A stretch of 64,000 bases of DNA from Chryseobacterium capnotolerans (GCF_021278965.1 NZ_CP065589.1:2113001-2177000), one strand, 5' to 3'; positions 46,173 through 54,694 are shown, counted from the stretch's first letter. Program-made: numbers and translations. The notes: generated by a model from the letters alone, not told the origin.

Positions 46173-47354
46173 TTAAAGCATTTTAAGATTGTTCACTTCC
46201 AGTTCTGAAAGAATTCTCCAGTGTCCTCTCTTAATGTTTTTCTTCGTTAATCCGGCAAACATTACTCGATCTAACGATTCCACCTCGTACCCTAATCTTT
46301 GGAAAATTCTTCTGATAACACGGTTCCATCCGATGTGGATCTCAATTCCGATTTCATTCTTAGGTTTACCTTCAATGTAAGAAATCTGATCTACTACCGC
46401 TACTCCTTCATCAAGACGAATTCCTTCTGCAATAAGACGTAAATCTTCACCAGTCAGTTTCTTATCCAACGTTACATGGTATATCTTCTTAGCATCAAAA
46501 GATGGATGCGTAAGTTTTTTAGTCATGTGTCCGTCATTGGTCAATAAGATAACTCCTGTAGTAGAACGATCTAATCTTCCAACCGGGAAAAGTCTATAAG
46601 GAGAAGCATTCGCAACAAGATCCATTACGGTTTTTCTTGCTTTATCATCCTTAGTAGTAGAAATATACCCTTTTGGTTTGTTTAGAAGTACATATACCGG
46701 TTTTTCCGGGGTAATGCTTTGTCCGTCAAAAACAACTCTATCGGTTTTCTGTACCTGATATCCCATTTCAGTTACTACTTTTCCGTTTACCTCTACAAGC
46801 CCTTGAGTGATAAGCTCATCAGCCTCTCTCCTGCTGCAGATTCCGGAATTAGCAATATACTTATTAAGACGGATGCTGTCTTTATGAATGTCTTTGTCAA
46901 TCTTGTTCAGTCTTCTTTTCTGTACAAAAGATCTTGTTTTATCATCAGCTTTTTCGTCTCCATTAGATGGTCTTCTACCATATTTCAAGCTGCCTCTTTC
47001 ATACTTGTCTCTAGTATCGAAGCTTTTTCCTCCTCTTTTAGGTTTTCCAAAAGATTTTCTTTCGTAGCTTTCACTTTTATTCGTGATATAAGCTCTACTT
47101 TCAGATTTTGATTCAGAATCATCACTTGAGCTATTAAAACTCCCGGTATTTTTCTTGAATGGTTTCTTTTCAAATCTTGAGTTGGATCCTGAATGTTCGG
47201 GACCTTTTCTTGCTCCATCTTTAGAGAAAGGCTTTTTAAAAGGTTTTGATCCTGAAGAATTTCCAGATCTGGAAGCACGAGAATCATCAGAACTTTTCTT
47301 GGTTGAAATTCTTGGTCTCTTTGATCTGTCTGAATTATTATTATCTCTGCTCAT
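46173..47354 (-). CDS. 23S/16S rRNA pseudouridine synthase of the RluB/RsuA family
   Basis: 393 residues. The first 150 are low complexity, rich in Ser, Lys, Arg and Gly (MSRDNNNSDRSKRPRIST...), a basic RNA-binding tail common in Bacteroidota homologues. An S4 domain follows (IRLNKYIANSGICSRREADEL), then the synthase domain with the catalytic Asp in FPVGRLDRSTTGVILLTNDG and KKIYHVTLDKKL. It would modify one or a few rRNA uridines; the exact site cannot be told from sequence alone. Confidence 0.9.
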   Translation of the reverse strand: MSRDNNNSDRSKRPRISTKKSSDDSRASRSGNSSGSKPFKKPFSKDGARKGPEHSGSNSRFEKKPFKKNTGSFNSSSDDSESKSESRAYITNKSESYERKSFGKPKRGGKSFDTRDKYERGSLKYGRRPSNGDEKADDKTRSFVQKRRLNKIDKDIHKDSIRLNKYIANSGICSRREADELITQGLVEVNGKVVTEMGYQVQKTDRVVFDGQSITPEKPVYVLLNKPKGYISTTKDDKARKTVMDLVANASPYRLFPVGRLDRSTTGVILLTNDGHMTKKLTHPSFDAKKIYHVTLDKKLTGEDLRLIAEGIRLDEGVAVVDQISYIEGKPKNEIGIEIHIGWNRVIRRIFQRLGYEVESLDRVMFAGLTKKNIKRGHWRILSELEVNNLKML

Positions 47355-47455
47355 TCTAAAAATTTTTGCAAAGATAGTAATTTAGTTACGAGTTAAAAAT
47401 TAAGAATCATAACTTTGCAGAATAGTTTACATTTTAACCTTACATATTTTCGAAG

Positions 47456-48502
47456 ATGATAACAATATTAAACGATAATTTTTCTCAACTCAACGATTTT
47501 CTTCATGAGAAAACATTCAGTAAAATTTTTATTTTGGTGGATGAAAACACACATGAATACTGCCTTCCGGTTCTTTTAGGCAACATGGAAACAGATCTTG
47601 GGTTTGAGATTCTGGAAATTGAAGCAGGAGAAGAAATGAAGAATATCCAGACCGCTAATCAGCTTTGGGAAATTCTTACAGAAATGCAGGCGGACCGAAA
47701 AGCATTGGTGATCAACCTTGGCGGTGGTGTGATTACTGATATGGGAGGTTTTGTAGCATCTACCTATAAAAGAGGAATTCAGTTCATTAATATCCCTACT
47801 ACCCTGTTATCTATGTGTGATGCCTCTATTGGTGGAAAAACAGGAATTGATCTGATGCATTATAAAAATATGGTGGGAACATTCGCCTTCCCGGAGCAGA
47901 TCTTTATTTATCCTAAATTTTTAGAAACATTGCCTTTTAAAGAATTAAGAAGTGGATTTGCTGAAATGCTGAAACACGGACTCATTGCTGATAAAGCTCA
48001 TTGGAATCAGCTGATTCAGATTCATAAGCTTGATGTGGAAGCCGTAACACCTTATATTCAAAATTCTATGGATATTAAACAGGATGTCGTAGAAAAAGAT
48101 TTCCATGAAAGCAATATCAGAAAAACCCTGAATTTCGGACATACCATAGGACACGCAGTGGAAAGTCTTTGTTTGCAACAAGGAAATCCAATTCTGCACG
48201 GAGAAGCTGTGGCTATGGGAATGATTTGTGAAGCACATCTTGCCTATCTTGAAAACCTTATTTCAGAAGAAGATTCAAAAGTGATCATTGAAAACATCCA
48301 GAGATATTATCCTTATTTAGATATCAGTGATTTTAAGGATGAAGATATTACGGCTTTGCTTTTAAATGACAAAAAAAATGTGGATAGTAAGATTAATTTT
48401 TCTCTGCTTACCAATATTGGTGCTTGCAATTATGATCATCAGTGCAGCCAAAAAAATATCCTTGAATCACTATCTTTCTACAGAAATCTAAATAATGCAT
48501 AA
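47456..48502 (+). CDS. aroB: 3-dehydroquinate synthase
   Basis: 348 residues. NAD-binding NLGGGVITDMGGFVASTYKRG, IPTTLLSMCDASIGGKTGIDL, metal-binding region KTLNFGHTIGHAVESL (two His) and HGEAVAMGMICEAHL. Second step of the shikimate pathway, cyclising DAHP. Single gene, with a Glu-rich linker at the C terminus unremarkable. Intact. Confidence 0.95.
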   Translation: MITILNDNFSQLNDFLHEKTFSKIFILVDENTHEYCLPVLLGNMETDLGFEILEIEAGEEMKNIQTANQLWEILTEMQADRKALVINLGGGVITDMGGFVASTYKRGIQFINIPTTLLSMCDASIGGKTGIDLMHYKNMVGTFAFPEQIFIYPKFLETLPFKELRSGFAEMLKHGLIADKAHWNQLIQIHKLDVEAVTPYIQNSMDIKQDVVEKDFHESNIRKTLNFGHTIGHAVESLCLQQGNPILHGEAVAMGMICEAHLAYLENLISEEDSKVIIENIQRYYPYLDISDFKDEDITALLLNDKKNVDSKINFSLLTNIGACNYDHQCSQKNILESLSFYRNLNNA

Positions 48503-48542
48503 ACATTTTTTATATAGTATTATCTGAATCTCATATTATAGT

Positions 48543-48567
48543 AAACCCTGCTATTTAAGCAGGGCTT
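48543..48567. terminator. terminator between aroB and the S74 gene
   Basis: CCCTGCT and AGCAGGG arms around ATTTA, with AAA upstream and TTACT downstream, between convergent genes. Confidence 0.7.
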
Positions 48568-48572
48568 ACTAT

Positions 48573-50435
48573 TTATCTCTGTTTTGCAAATGACGATTCC
48601 AGACGTTTTAAGCGTTCTTCAAAGATGGTTTGTGTTTGCTGCATTTCCATATTCGATTTTTTTAACATCTTATTTTCATTTTCTAACGCTTCTATCTTTT
48701 TTACCAGCTCCTGAGTTGCAGAAATATTCAGCATAGATAAAGCATCATAATCTACTGTTCTCAGATCTGTTACTTCAGTTCCGTAAACAAAGAGCTTTCC
48801 TTTAAGTTTTTTACCTTCCAAATGTACTGTAATACTCTTAGGAGTACTATTTTTAATTCTCAATATAATTTCCCCGGTTTCATCAAAAATTTTAAGAAAT
48901 TTATCCTCTTTAGAAATAGCAATAGGTTTCTCGAAGGTAAAAACCGCATCATTTTGTTGAGCAGACTGATAGATATTGGGAATAAAAGTTTTTACATTAT
49001 TTTTACTAACTGCCTGTGGATATACTGCTTCCACTTCTTGAGCAATTACCTTTTTAAATTCTTTTCTCCCATACACAGCCTCATCTTTCATCAAATAATC
49101 GGTAACAACTAACTTTTTTAAGGTCGTTAAATCCTTTGCAGTGTCTGATTTTCCTATGATATTTTTAATTCTTTTATCTGAAAAAAGAGAGGTTTGTGCT
49201 ACACTCAGTTTTCCTACCGATATAATATTTCCATCTGCATAAATAGACGTATTCGTATTGAAAGCCCCAATATCATTGGTATAATTCGGATAGGTAGTCA
49301 GTATTCCGTCAGGAGATCCCGAATCAGGGCTTATCCCATAATATGTAAGACTTGATACTGTCAAAGGCCATGAACTGGTCTTTAACCGGATATCCAACGG
49401 AAATTTCGGTTCATTCGTACCAATACCAATATTTCCGTTCTGATCAATATTGATTCTTCTGTTTCCATCCCCATCGGCAATGATCACGTTATTTGAAAGA
49501 GAAGCAGGCAATGTGCTTACATTGGCCCCTATAATGGTATTTGCTTTTCCAGAAACAAGTCCTGCACCAGCCCGGAAACCAATAAAAGTGTTATAATTAT
49601 TAGCTGTATTTAAATTATATCCTGCAGATCCGCCAATTGCGGTATTTCCTCTTCCTCCCGGAATCATTCGGAAAGCATCTCCTCCTATTCCTATATTGTA
49701 ATCACCCGATACCAGCTCCCTAAGCGAACTGGCTCCAATACCCACATTACTTATGGTACTTTTAGCAGAAAAAAGTGAAAAATAACCATTGGCCACATTA
49801 TTATTACCATCCAGGTTCGAATATAAAGCCCGGTATCCGTAACCCGTATTCTGTATTCCGGATTTATTACTGCTCAACACTTCCGCTCCTATGGCTGTAT
49901 TCATACTTCCTATGGTATTTGAAATTAAATTATTGACGCCCACTGCAGTATTATTAAGGCCGGATGTGTTGGCTGTCAGACTATTTACGCCAAATATTGT
50001 GTTCGTTGTATTTAATACCCCGGATACTATATTATTTCTTTTAAAAATAACATCTACATTATCAGAAGTTCCTATATAATTAACTCCGTTTACCATACCG
50101 GAATTTCCGGTAAGACTCCATCCTGTCATCACAATAGGTGTTAAATCATCCAATACTTTTATCCATCGTCCGGCAGTTGTATTCCAATAATAATATCCCG
50201 GAACGATTCCGTTTACGGAAGCGGTGTTGTAAATCATTAGAGAATTGGCAGGAGACGGTACTGTCATGGTATCTGAACTTCCGGTCAGTGCGATTCGGGG
50301 GATTAGGATTCCTTTGTCAGAACCTACAACGTCAAGTACAGAAGAAGGATTAGGGTCTATGGTATTAATACCCACCTGGGCCTGGAAAGTATTTTCAAAG
50401 AAAAGAAATAACAGCAGCAATGTGCACTTTTTCAT
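48573..50435 (-). CDS. secreted YadA-head-like protein with tail-fibre S74 chaperone domain
   Basis: 620 residues: signal peptide (MKKCTLLLLFLFFENTFQAQ), a short N-terminal domain, then about residues 150-340 of YadA-head-type repeats (NTAVG, NTAIG, NVGIG, NIGIG, NTFIG, NTIIG), suggesting a left-handed beta-roll. Around residue 415-480 is an S74 intramolecular chaperone-like stretch: SLFSDKRIKNIIGKS, with the Ser and Lys that act as a self-cleaving dyad in tail-fibre proteins, and EFKKVIAQEVEAVYPQAV. A C-terminal coiled coil (LVKKIEALENENKMLKKSNM) ends the protein. It probably trimerises and is exposed on the cell surface. There are no phage genes nearby. Confidence 0.83.
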   Translation of the reverse strand: MKKCTLLLLFLFFENTFQAQVGINTIDPNPSSVLDVVGSDKGILIPRIALTGSSDTMTVPSPANSLMIYNTASVNGIVPGYYYWNTTAGRWIKVLDDLTPIVMTGWSLTGNSGMVNGVNYIGTSDNVDVIFKRNNIVSGVLNTTNTIFGVNSLTANTSGLNNTAVGVNNLISNTIGSMNTAIGAEVLSSNKSGIQNTGYGYRALYSNLDGNNNVANGYFSLFSAKSTISNVGIGASSLRELVSGDYNIGIGGDAFRMIPGGRGNTAIGGSAGYNLNTANNYNTFIGFRAGAGLVSGKANTIIGANVSTLPASLSNNVIIADGDGNRRINIDQNGNIGIGTNEPKFPLDIRLKTSSWPLTVSSLTYYGISPDSGSPDGILTTYPNYTNDIGAFNTNTSIYADGNIISVGKLSVAQTSLFSDKRIKNIIGKSDTAKDLTTLKKLVVTDYLMKDEAVYGRKEFKKVIAQEVEAVYPQAVSKNNVKTFIPNIYQSAQQNDAVFTFEKPIAISKEDKFLKIFDETGEIILRIKNSTPKSITVHLEGKKLKGKLFVYGTEVTDLRTVDYDALSMLNISATQELVKKIEALENENKMLKKSNMEMQQTQTIFEERLKRLESSFAKQR

Positions 50436-50916
50436 AGGGTAGAGATTAGTGAATCCTTACAAATTCAAAGATCTGTTTTGTAAGAGTATCAGGTTATCAT
50501 TTTATAATGATCTACAAAATTAATAAAGCAAAATGAGATAATCAGGGTTTAGTTGCCTTGTTTAAAGAAATCAGGCTATATAATAAAGTTCAGCTAAACA
50601 TCAAAAAAACTTTTGAAACTGTTCTTTTTTACAATAAACGGAAAAATATTACTTGATCTTATTAAAATTAAACTTGAATTCTTGTTGCTTTTAACAAAAT
50701 TGTCAATTTAGACAGTTTATAAACAAACGTTTAATTAAAAAAATAAAATACTGTAAATCAATGTATTAAAATTTAAGATCTACGTTTTTATTATTGATTT
50801 TAATCATGAAAAATATTTTTGGCAAGCAATTTGAAAGATCTCCAGCGTTCAACAGAAATGTGAACAAGTAGTAAAATTTAAAATTAAGAAAGAGTAAAAA
50901 TTAAAAATTTAAAGTT
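50436..50916. other. 480-bp leader before the first porin gene
   Basis: No gene. It contains a TGGCA/GG-N10-GA element at 50819-50834 (described separately) and the inverted pair TGTC/GACA near 50700-50712. The rest is AT-rich. Confidence 0.5.
50819..50834 (+). promoter_or_regulatory. sigma-54-like -24/-12 element, porin 1
   Basis: TTGGCAAGCAATTTGA: GG at 50821-50822, then ten bases, then GA at 50833-50834. The ATG is 83 nt downstream. The -24 half matches TGGCA well; the -12 half is GA rather than GC. Confidence 0.5.
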
Positions 50917-51546
50917 ATGAAAAAGTTAATTTTAGGATTAGCAGTAACTGCAGGAACATTAGCATTCGCTCAACAGACACCTTCTTCTAATCCGGTATCA
51001 TTTGGGGTAAAAGGAGGAATGAACGTTTCTTCATTATCAAAAAATAACAGTCTGGATGATCAAAAATCTAAAATCGGATTCAATGCTGGTGTATTTGCCA
51101 ACATCCCGGTAGCCTCTTCATTCAGCATTCAGCCAGAGGTATTGTATTCTCAGTATGGAGAGAAGTCTGATTATAAATTAGGAAATACAACCATCTCAAA
51201 CTCTACCAAACTAGATTATATAACAGTGCCGGTAATGTTCCAGTATAACGCACTTCCTAACCTTTATTTAGAAGCTGGACCAGAGTTCGGTTTCATGGTA
51301 AGCGCTAAGAACAAAGTTAAGAATGAATCTACAGGACAGTCATCTACAACGGAAAATTTCAAAGATGATCTGAATACATTCAACTTTGGGATCGGTTTAG
51401 GAGCAGGATATTACTTTACTCCAAACTTTGGAATCACTGCCAGATATGTTGCAGGTTTAACGGATATTGCGAAAGACAGACCTAGCGGATCTGATGCGAT
51501 CAGAAACAATGTATTCCAAGTAGGATTAGCTTATAAATTTAGATAA
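50917..51546 (+). CDS. outer-membrane beta-barrel porin-like protein 1 of the array
   Basis: 209 residues. Signal peptide MKKLILGLAVTAGTLAFAQQ, then a barrel of alternating beta strands: SFGVKGGMNVSSLS, AGVFANIPVASSFSIQPEVLYSQYGE, DYITVPVMFQYNALPNLYLEAGPEFGF, TFNFGIGLGAGYYFTPNFGITARYVAGLTD, ending VFQVGLAYKFR. Typical OMP b-barrel of the porin family. It is the first of five tandem paralogues and shares with them AGPEFGF/LYLEAGP and the GLGAGYYFTPNFGI strand. Confidence 0.9.
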   Translation: MKKLILGLAVTAGTLAFAQQTPSSNPVSFGVKGGMNVSSLSKNNSLDDQKSKIGFNAGVFANIPVASSFSIQPEVLYSQYGEKSDYKLGNTTISNSTKLDYITVPVMFQYNALPNLYLEAGPEFGFMVSAKNKVKNESTGQSSTTENFKDDLNTFNFGIGLGAGYYFTPNFGITARYVAGLTDIAKDRPSGSDAIRNNVFQVGLAYKFR

Positions 51547-51586
51547 GCTTCTTAACATTCAGTAACAAATTTTATATTCAATAGAA

Positions 51587-51618
51587 AGATCAGGTTAATT
51601 CTAGCCTGGTCTTTTTTT
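51587..51618 (+). terminator. terminator after porin 1
   Basis: GATCAGGTTA and TAGCCTGGTC arms, with two G-T pairs, followed by TTTTTTT. Confidence 0.75.
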
Positions 51619-51761
51619 ATTTTAAATCTTAAGGTACGTGAATAGATCTATAAATTAAGGAAAAACATGATTTTATGGTTACTAATTATTTTTATAGGTC
51701 ATTAAATGTTTTTTATAAAATAAGATTATTTAATATTAAAACAATAAAGAACAATTTTATT

Positions 51762-51777
51762 ATGGCATAATATTTGA
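51762..51777 (+). promoter_or_regulatory. sigma-54-like -24/-12 element, porin 2
   Basis: ATGGCATAATATTTGA: GG at 51764-51765, ten bases, GA at 51776-51777, 50 nt before the ATG at 51827. Confidence 0.5.
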
Positions 51778-51826
51778 TAACATAAAAAATGTTAAACAAA
51801 ACTTAAAAACTATTAAATAAATACTT

Positions 51827-52418
51827 ATGAAAAAAGATTTTTTTAGGCCTAGCATTAGTAGCAGGTACTTTCTCTTTCGCACAAAAAACTTCAAGCAATA
51901 CAGCATCATCTTCTCCAGTTAGATTTGGAATCAAAGCTGGTCTTAACGTTTCTAGTTTTACTGATAGTGATTCAAAATCAAAGGCTGGTTTCTATGGTGG
52001 AGTATTTGCTAATATTCCAGTAGCACAAGACTTCTCTGTTCAGCCAGAAGTACTATACAGTGGTATGGGAGCAAAATCTAGCGCAAATAGTGATCTTAAA
52101 GCTAATCTAGATTATATCTCAGTACCAGTAATGTTTCAGTACAATGCACTTCCTAACCTATATTTAGAAGCAGGACCTCAATTCAGTTTCTTAATGAGTG
52201 CAAAAGCAAAATATAATTCCAACTCTATGGATATCAAAGACGGATTGAAAACTTTTGATTTCGGACTAGGTCTTGGAGCTGGTTATTACTTTACTCCTAA
52301 TATCGGAGTTAACTTGAGATATGTTGCAGGATTAACAGACATTAATAAAGATAGACCTGGTGGTACAGATTCTACCAAAAATGGAGTATTCCAAGTTGGT
52401 TTATCTTATAAGTTCTAA
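51827..52418 (+). CDS. porin-like protein 2 of the array (one base excess after the start)
   Basis: The start ATG at 51827 is followed by six A. With five the protein reads MKKIFLGLALVAGTFSFAQK, a normal signal peptide, and joins the barrel (VRFGIKAGLNVSSF, AQDFSVQPEVLYSGMG, NLDYISVPVMFQYNALPNLYLEAGPQF, GLGLGAGYYFTPNIGV, VFQVGLSYKF). About 197 residues when repaired; as written only the part from 52065 is open. The closest relative is porin 3 (same GGVFANIP, SGMGAK wording). Confidence 0.85.
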
Positions 52419-52449
52419 GAACGGTTTTATTAATCATACTCCAGTTCAT

Positions 52450-52485
52450 AAAAAAATCAGGTTAAAAATTTAACCTGATTTTTTT
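52450..52485 (+). terminator. terminator after porin 2
   Basis: AAAATCAGGTTAAA and TTTAACCTGATTTT, an almost perfect 14-bp stem followed by TTTT. Confidence 0.85.
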
Positions 52486-52626
52486 ATTGAATATTAAATT
52501 TTGTTAAAAAATATAACACAAATAAAATATAATGGCAAAAATAAATAATATTTTTTTATATTACAATGAAATTTAATTTTTCTTAAACACTGATTACCAG
52601 ATGATTATATTTTTATTTTATCTTTT

Positions 52627-52642
52627 TTGGCATGCTGTTTGA
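52627..52642 (+). promoter_or_regulatory. sigma-54-like -24/-12 element, porin 3
   Basis: TTGGCATGCTGTTTGA: GG at 52629-52630, ten bases, GA at 52641-52642, 39 nt before the ATG at 52681. Confidence 0.5.
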
Positions 52643-52680
52643 ATATGAAGTAAATGTTAAAAAAAATAAAAAATCCATTT

Positions 52681-53268
52681 ATGAAAAAAATTTTTCCATG
52701 CCTGGCTCTTGTAGCAGGTACATTTGTTTTTGCACAAAAAACGTCTACTAATACAGCCTCTTCTTCTCCTATTAGATTTGGTCTAAAAGCAGGTATTAAC
52801 ATTTCTAGCCTTTCTGATTCTGAATTCAGTTCAAAAACCGGGTTCTATGGAGGGGCATTTGCTAATATTCCAGTAGCAAAGGATTTTTCCGTACAGCCTG
52901 AAGTATTATATAGTGGAATGGGAGCAAAACATTTATCGACAGACAGCAAAGTTAATTTAGATTATATCTCTATACCGGTAATGCTACAATATAATGCTCT
53001 TCCTAATTTATATTTGGAAGCAGGCCCACAATTTAACTTCTTGGTAAGCTCAAAGGTTAAATTTCCATCTAGCTCAATAGATGGTAAAGATATATTTAAA
53101 ACATTTGATTTCGGACTTGGTCTAGGAGCTGGCTACTACTTTACTCCCAATATCGGAGTCAACGTAAGATATGTTGCTGGATTAACTAATATTGGGAAAG
53201 ACAGACCTGGATACACAAGCTCTACAAAAAGTGATGTATTTCAAATTGGTTTAGCTTATAAATTCTAA
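52681..53268 (+). CDS. porin-like protein 3 of the array
   Basis: 195 residues from the ATG at 52681 (MKKIFPCLALVAGTFVFAQK); an upstream in-frame start adds 9 residues without family likeness. The barrel wording is nearly that of porin 2: SSPIRFGLKAGINISSLS, GGAFANIPVAKDFSVQPEVLYSGMGAK, DYISIPVMLQYNALPNLYLEAGPQFNF, GLGLGAGYYFTPNIGVNVRYVAGLTN, VFQIGLAYKF. Intact. Confidence 0.88.
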   Translation: MKKIFPCLALVAGTFVFAQKTSTNTASSSPIRFGLKAGINISSLSDSEFSSKTGFYGGAFANIPVAKDFSVQPEVLYSGMGAKHLSTDSKVNLDYISIPVMLQYNALPNLYLEAGPQFNFLVSSKVKFPSSSIDGKDIFKTFDFGLGLGAGYYFTPNIGVNVRYVAGLTNIGKDRPGYTSSTKSDVFQIGLAYKF

Positions 53269-53298
53269 GTCTAGACATAAATTTCATAACAAATTTAT

Positions 53299-53328
53299 AG
53301 CCGGATTATTTATTATAATCCGGTTTTT
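53299..53328 (+). terminator. terminator after porin 3
   Basis: AGCCGGATTAT and ATAATCCGGTT arms, then a T run. Confidence 0.8.
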
Positions 53329-53355
53329 TTATGTAAGAATCCTTATTTAATTTTT

Positions 53356-53371
53356 TTGGCAAGAAATTTGC
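53356..53371 (+). promoter_or_regulatory. sigma-54-like -24/-12 element, ghost unit
   Basis: TTGGCAAGAAATTTGC: GG at 53358-53359, ten bases, GC at 53370-53371. No gene follows before the terminator at 53543-53579. Confidence 0.55.
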
Positions 53372-53542
53372 GTGTAGAGTAATAATTGTATCTGTTTTTA
53401 AAACGTCTTTAAGCTTCAGCTTTATGCTATGATTTTAGAATCATAAATAAAGTACTGTTGCTATTGATGTGTAGTTGAAAATAGATCAAGGAAATACAGA
53501 TCTGTATTTCCACGCTCCATAGAATACATTTTGATTTCAATA

Positions 53543-53579
53543 GAAAAAGTCAGGTTTACTTGTTAAATCTGACTTTTTC
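53543..53579 (+). terminator. terminator of the ghost unit
   Basis: GAAAAAGTCAGGTTTA and TAAATCTGACTTTTTC arms with a short loop. Confidence 0.8.
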
Positions 53580-53612
53580 GCTTTTATGTGACTTTTATCA
53601 TTTTTCCTCTTT

Positions 53613-53628
53613 TTGGCGGGACTTTTGC
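53613..53628 (+). promoter_or_regulatory. sigma-54-like -24/-12 element, porin 4
   Basis: TTGGCGGGACTTTTGC: GG at 53615-53616, ten bases, GC at 53627-53628, 34 nt before the ATG at 53662. Good match to the GG-N10-GC rule. Confidence 0.6.
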
Positions 53629-53661
53629 TACAGTGTGAGGGAAATTTAAACTTTAATAATC

Positions 53662-54351
53662 ATGAAAAAATTATTCATAGGATTGGCATTTGCAGGTAGC
53701 CTTTTTATCAATGCACAAGAAAAAACCAAATCATCTTCTCCTGTTACTTTTGGAGTTAAAGGAGGATTGAGCCTCTCTAATTTTTCTGACAATAACAATA
53801 GGGATTATTATGACGATGAAAATAAAATGAAAGCAGGTTTTCATGCAGGAGTTTTCGTTAATATTCCTGTAGCGGAAAAATTCAGTGTTCAACCGGAACT
53901 TCTTTTCAGTCAATTAGGTTCTAAAATTGAAGAAAGAGAAAGATATAACAATGGTAACTACAGAAGAGATTCTGACTATTCAGCAAATTTGAATTACCTT
54001 GTTCTACCCGTTATGGTTCAGTATAACATTCTTCCACAGCTTTACGTTGAAGCAGGTCCTGAATTTGGGTTTTTACTAGGCGGAAAATTCAAGGGAGATG
54101 ATACCATTACTCAAAGATTTGGAAATACAACATCAACTACTCATGAGAGTTTTTCTGAAAAATTAGATATGGATCTTTACAACAGATTCCAATTGGGTAT
54201 TGGTATTGGTGCGGGATATTATTTTACTCCAAAATTTGGGGTGACAGCAAGATTTACAGCAGGTATTACCAATATTCTGGATAACCGTGATTCAGATTAC
54301 AAAATAAGAAACAATGCCTTTCAGGTGGGTGTAGCATATAAATTCAAATAG
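53662..54351 (+). CDS. porin-like protein 4 of the array
   Basis: 229 residues: MKKLFIGLAFAGSLFINAQEK signal peptide; barrel strands TFGVKGGLSLSNFS, AGVFVNIPVAEKFSVQPELLFSQLGSK, NLNYLVLPVMVQYNILPQLYVEAGPEFGFLLGG, IGIGAGYYFTPKFGVTARFTAGITN, FQVGVAYKFK. It has longer acidic loops (NNNRDYYDDENK) than paralogues 1-3. Intact. Confidence 0.88.
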   Translation: MKKLFIGLAFAGSLFINAQEKTKSSSPVTFGVKGGLSLSNFSDNNNRDYYDDENKMKAGFHAGVFVNIPVAEKFSVQPELLFSQLGSKIEERERYNNGNYRRDSDYSANLNYLVLPVMVQYNILPQLYVEAGPEFGFLLGGKFKGDDTITQRFGNTTSTTHESFSEKLDMDLYNRFQLGIGIGAGYYFTPKFGVTARFTAGITNILDNRDSDYKIRNNAFQVGVAYKFK

Positions 54352-54375
54352 ATATTTATTATTTTTCGATGTAAG

Positions 54376-54405
54376 CCAGGTATTTTTCAATACCTGGTTT
54401 TTTGT
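54376..54405 (+). terminator. terminator after porin 4
   Basis: CCAGGTATT and AATACCTGG perfect arms with TTTTTTG after; about 25 nt past the stop. Confidence 0.85.
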
Positions 54406-54619
54406 TTTTAGGAATAAAGTTCTTTCAATTGGATTTTCTCATGATGAAAAAATATAATATTACTAATTAAGATATATTTCCATATAGGATGATTTTAACA
54501 TAAAATTTATCAAAAATATTCCATATATGTTGAAATATTTTATACAAATCAGAATATTACAATTCTTTTTTTAATTGAAAAACCCCTATAAAACAGCTTT
54601 AAATCTAGGTTTTTCGAGT

Positions 54620-54635
54620 TTGGCAAGCATTTTGC
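54620..54635 (+). promoter_or_regulatory. sigma-54-like -24/-12 element, porin 5
   Basis: TTTGGCAAGCATTTTGC-type element: GG at 54622-54623, ten bases, GC at 54634-54635, 60 nt before the ATG at 54695. Best match of the set. Confidence 0.6.
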
Positions 54636-54694
54636 AAAATAAACCGCGAATGGTTGAAAGACCATCAAGTAGTAAAAATTAAAAAATAAAAATT

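Larger units (their letters stand above)
53329..53661. other. promoter plus terminator unit with no gene (ghost unit)
   Basis: A sigma-54-like element (53356-53371) and a terminator (53543-53579) enclose about 170 bp with no open frame of note. The terminator's surroundings (TTCAATAGAAAAAGTCAGGT) resemble those after porin 1 (TTCAATAGAAAGATCAGGTT). A 22-bp palindrome GGAAATACAG/CTGTATTTCC lies near 53490. This is either a small RNA unit or the remnant of a sixth porin gene whose coding part was deleted. Confidence 0.55.

Noticed and set aside
46985..47287. Long frame antisense or offset to the pseudouridine synthase N terminus
   Set aside because: It is a shadow of the Ser/Lys-rich low-complexity coding region.
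48573..50435. Prophage tail-fibre gene
   Set aside because: Signal peptide and absence of any phage structural, integrase or lysis gene nearby argue for a cellular protein.
50819..54635. Reading the porin leader elements as ordinary TAnnTTTG promoters
   Set aside because: Only TTTG is shared; the TA part is inconsistent, whereas TGGC and the ten-base spacing are constant.
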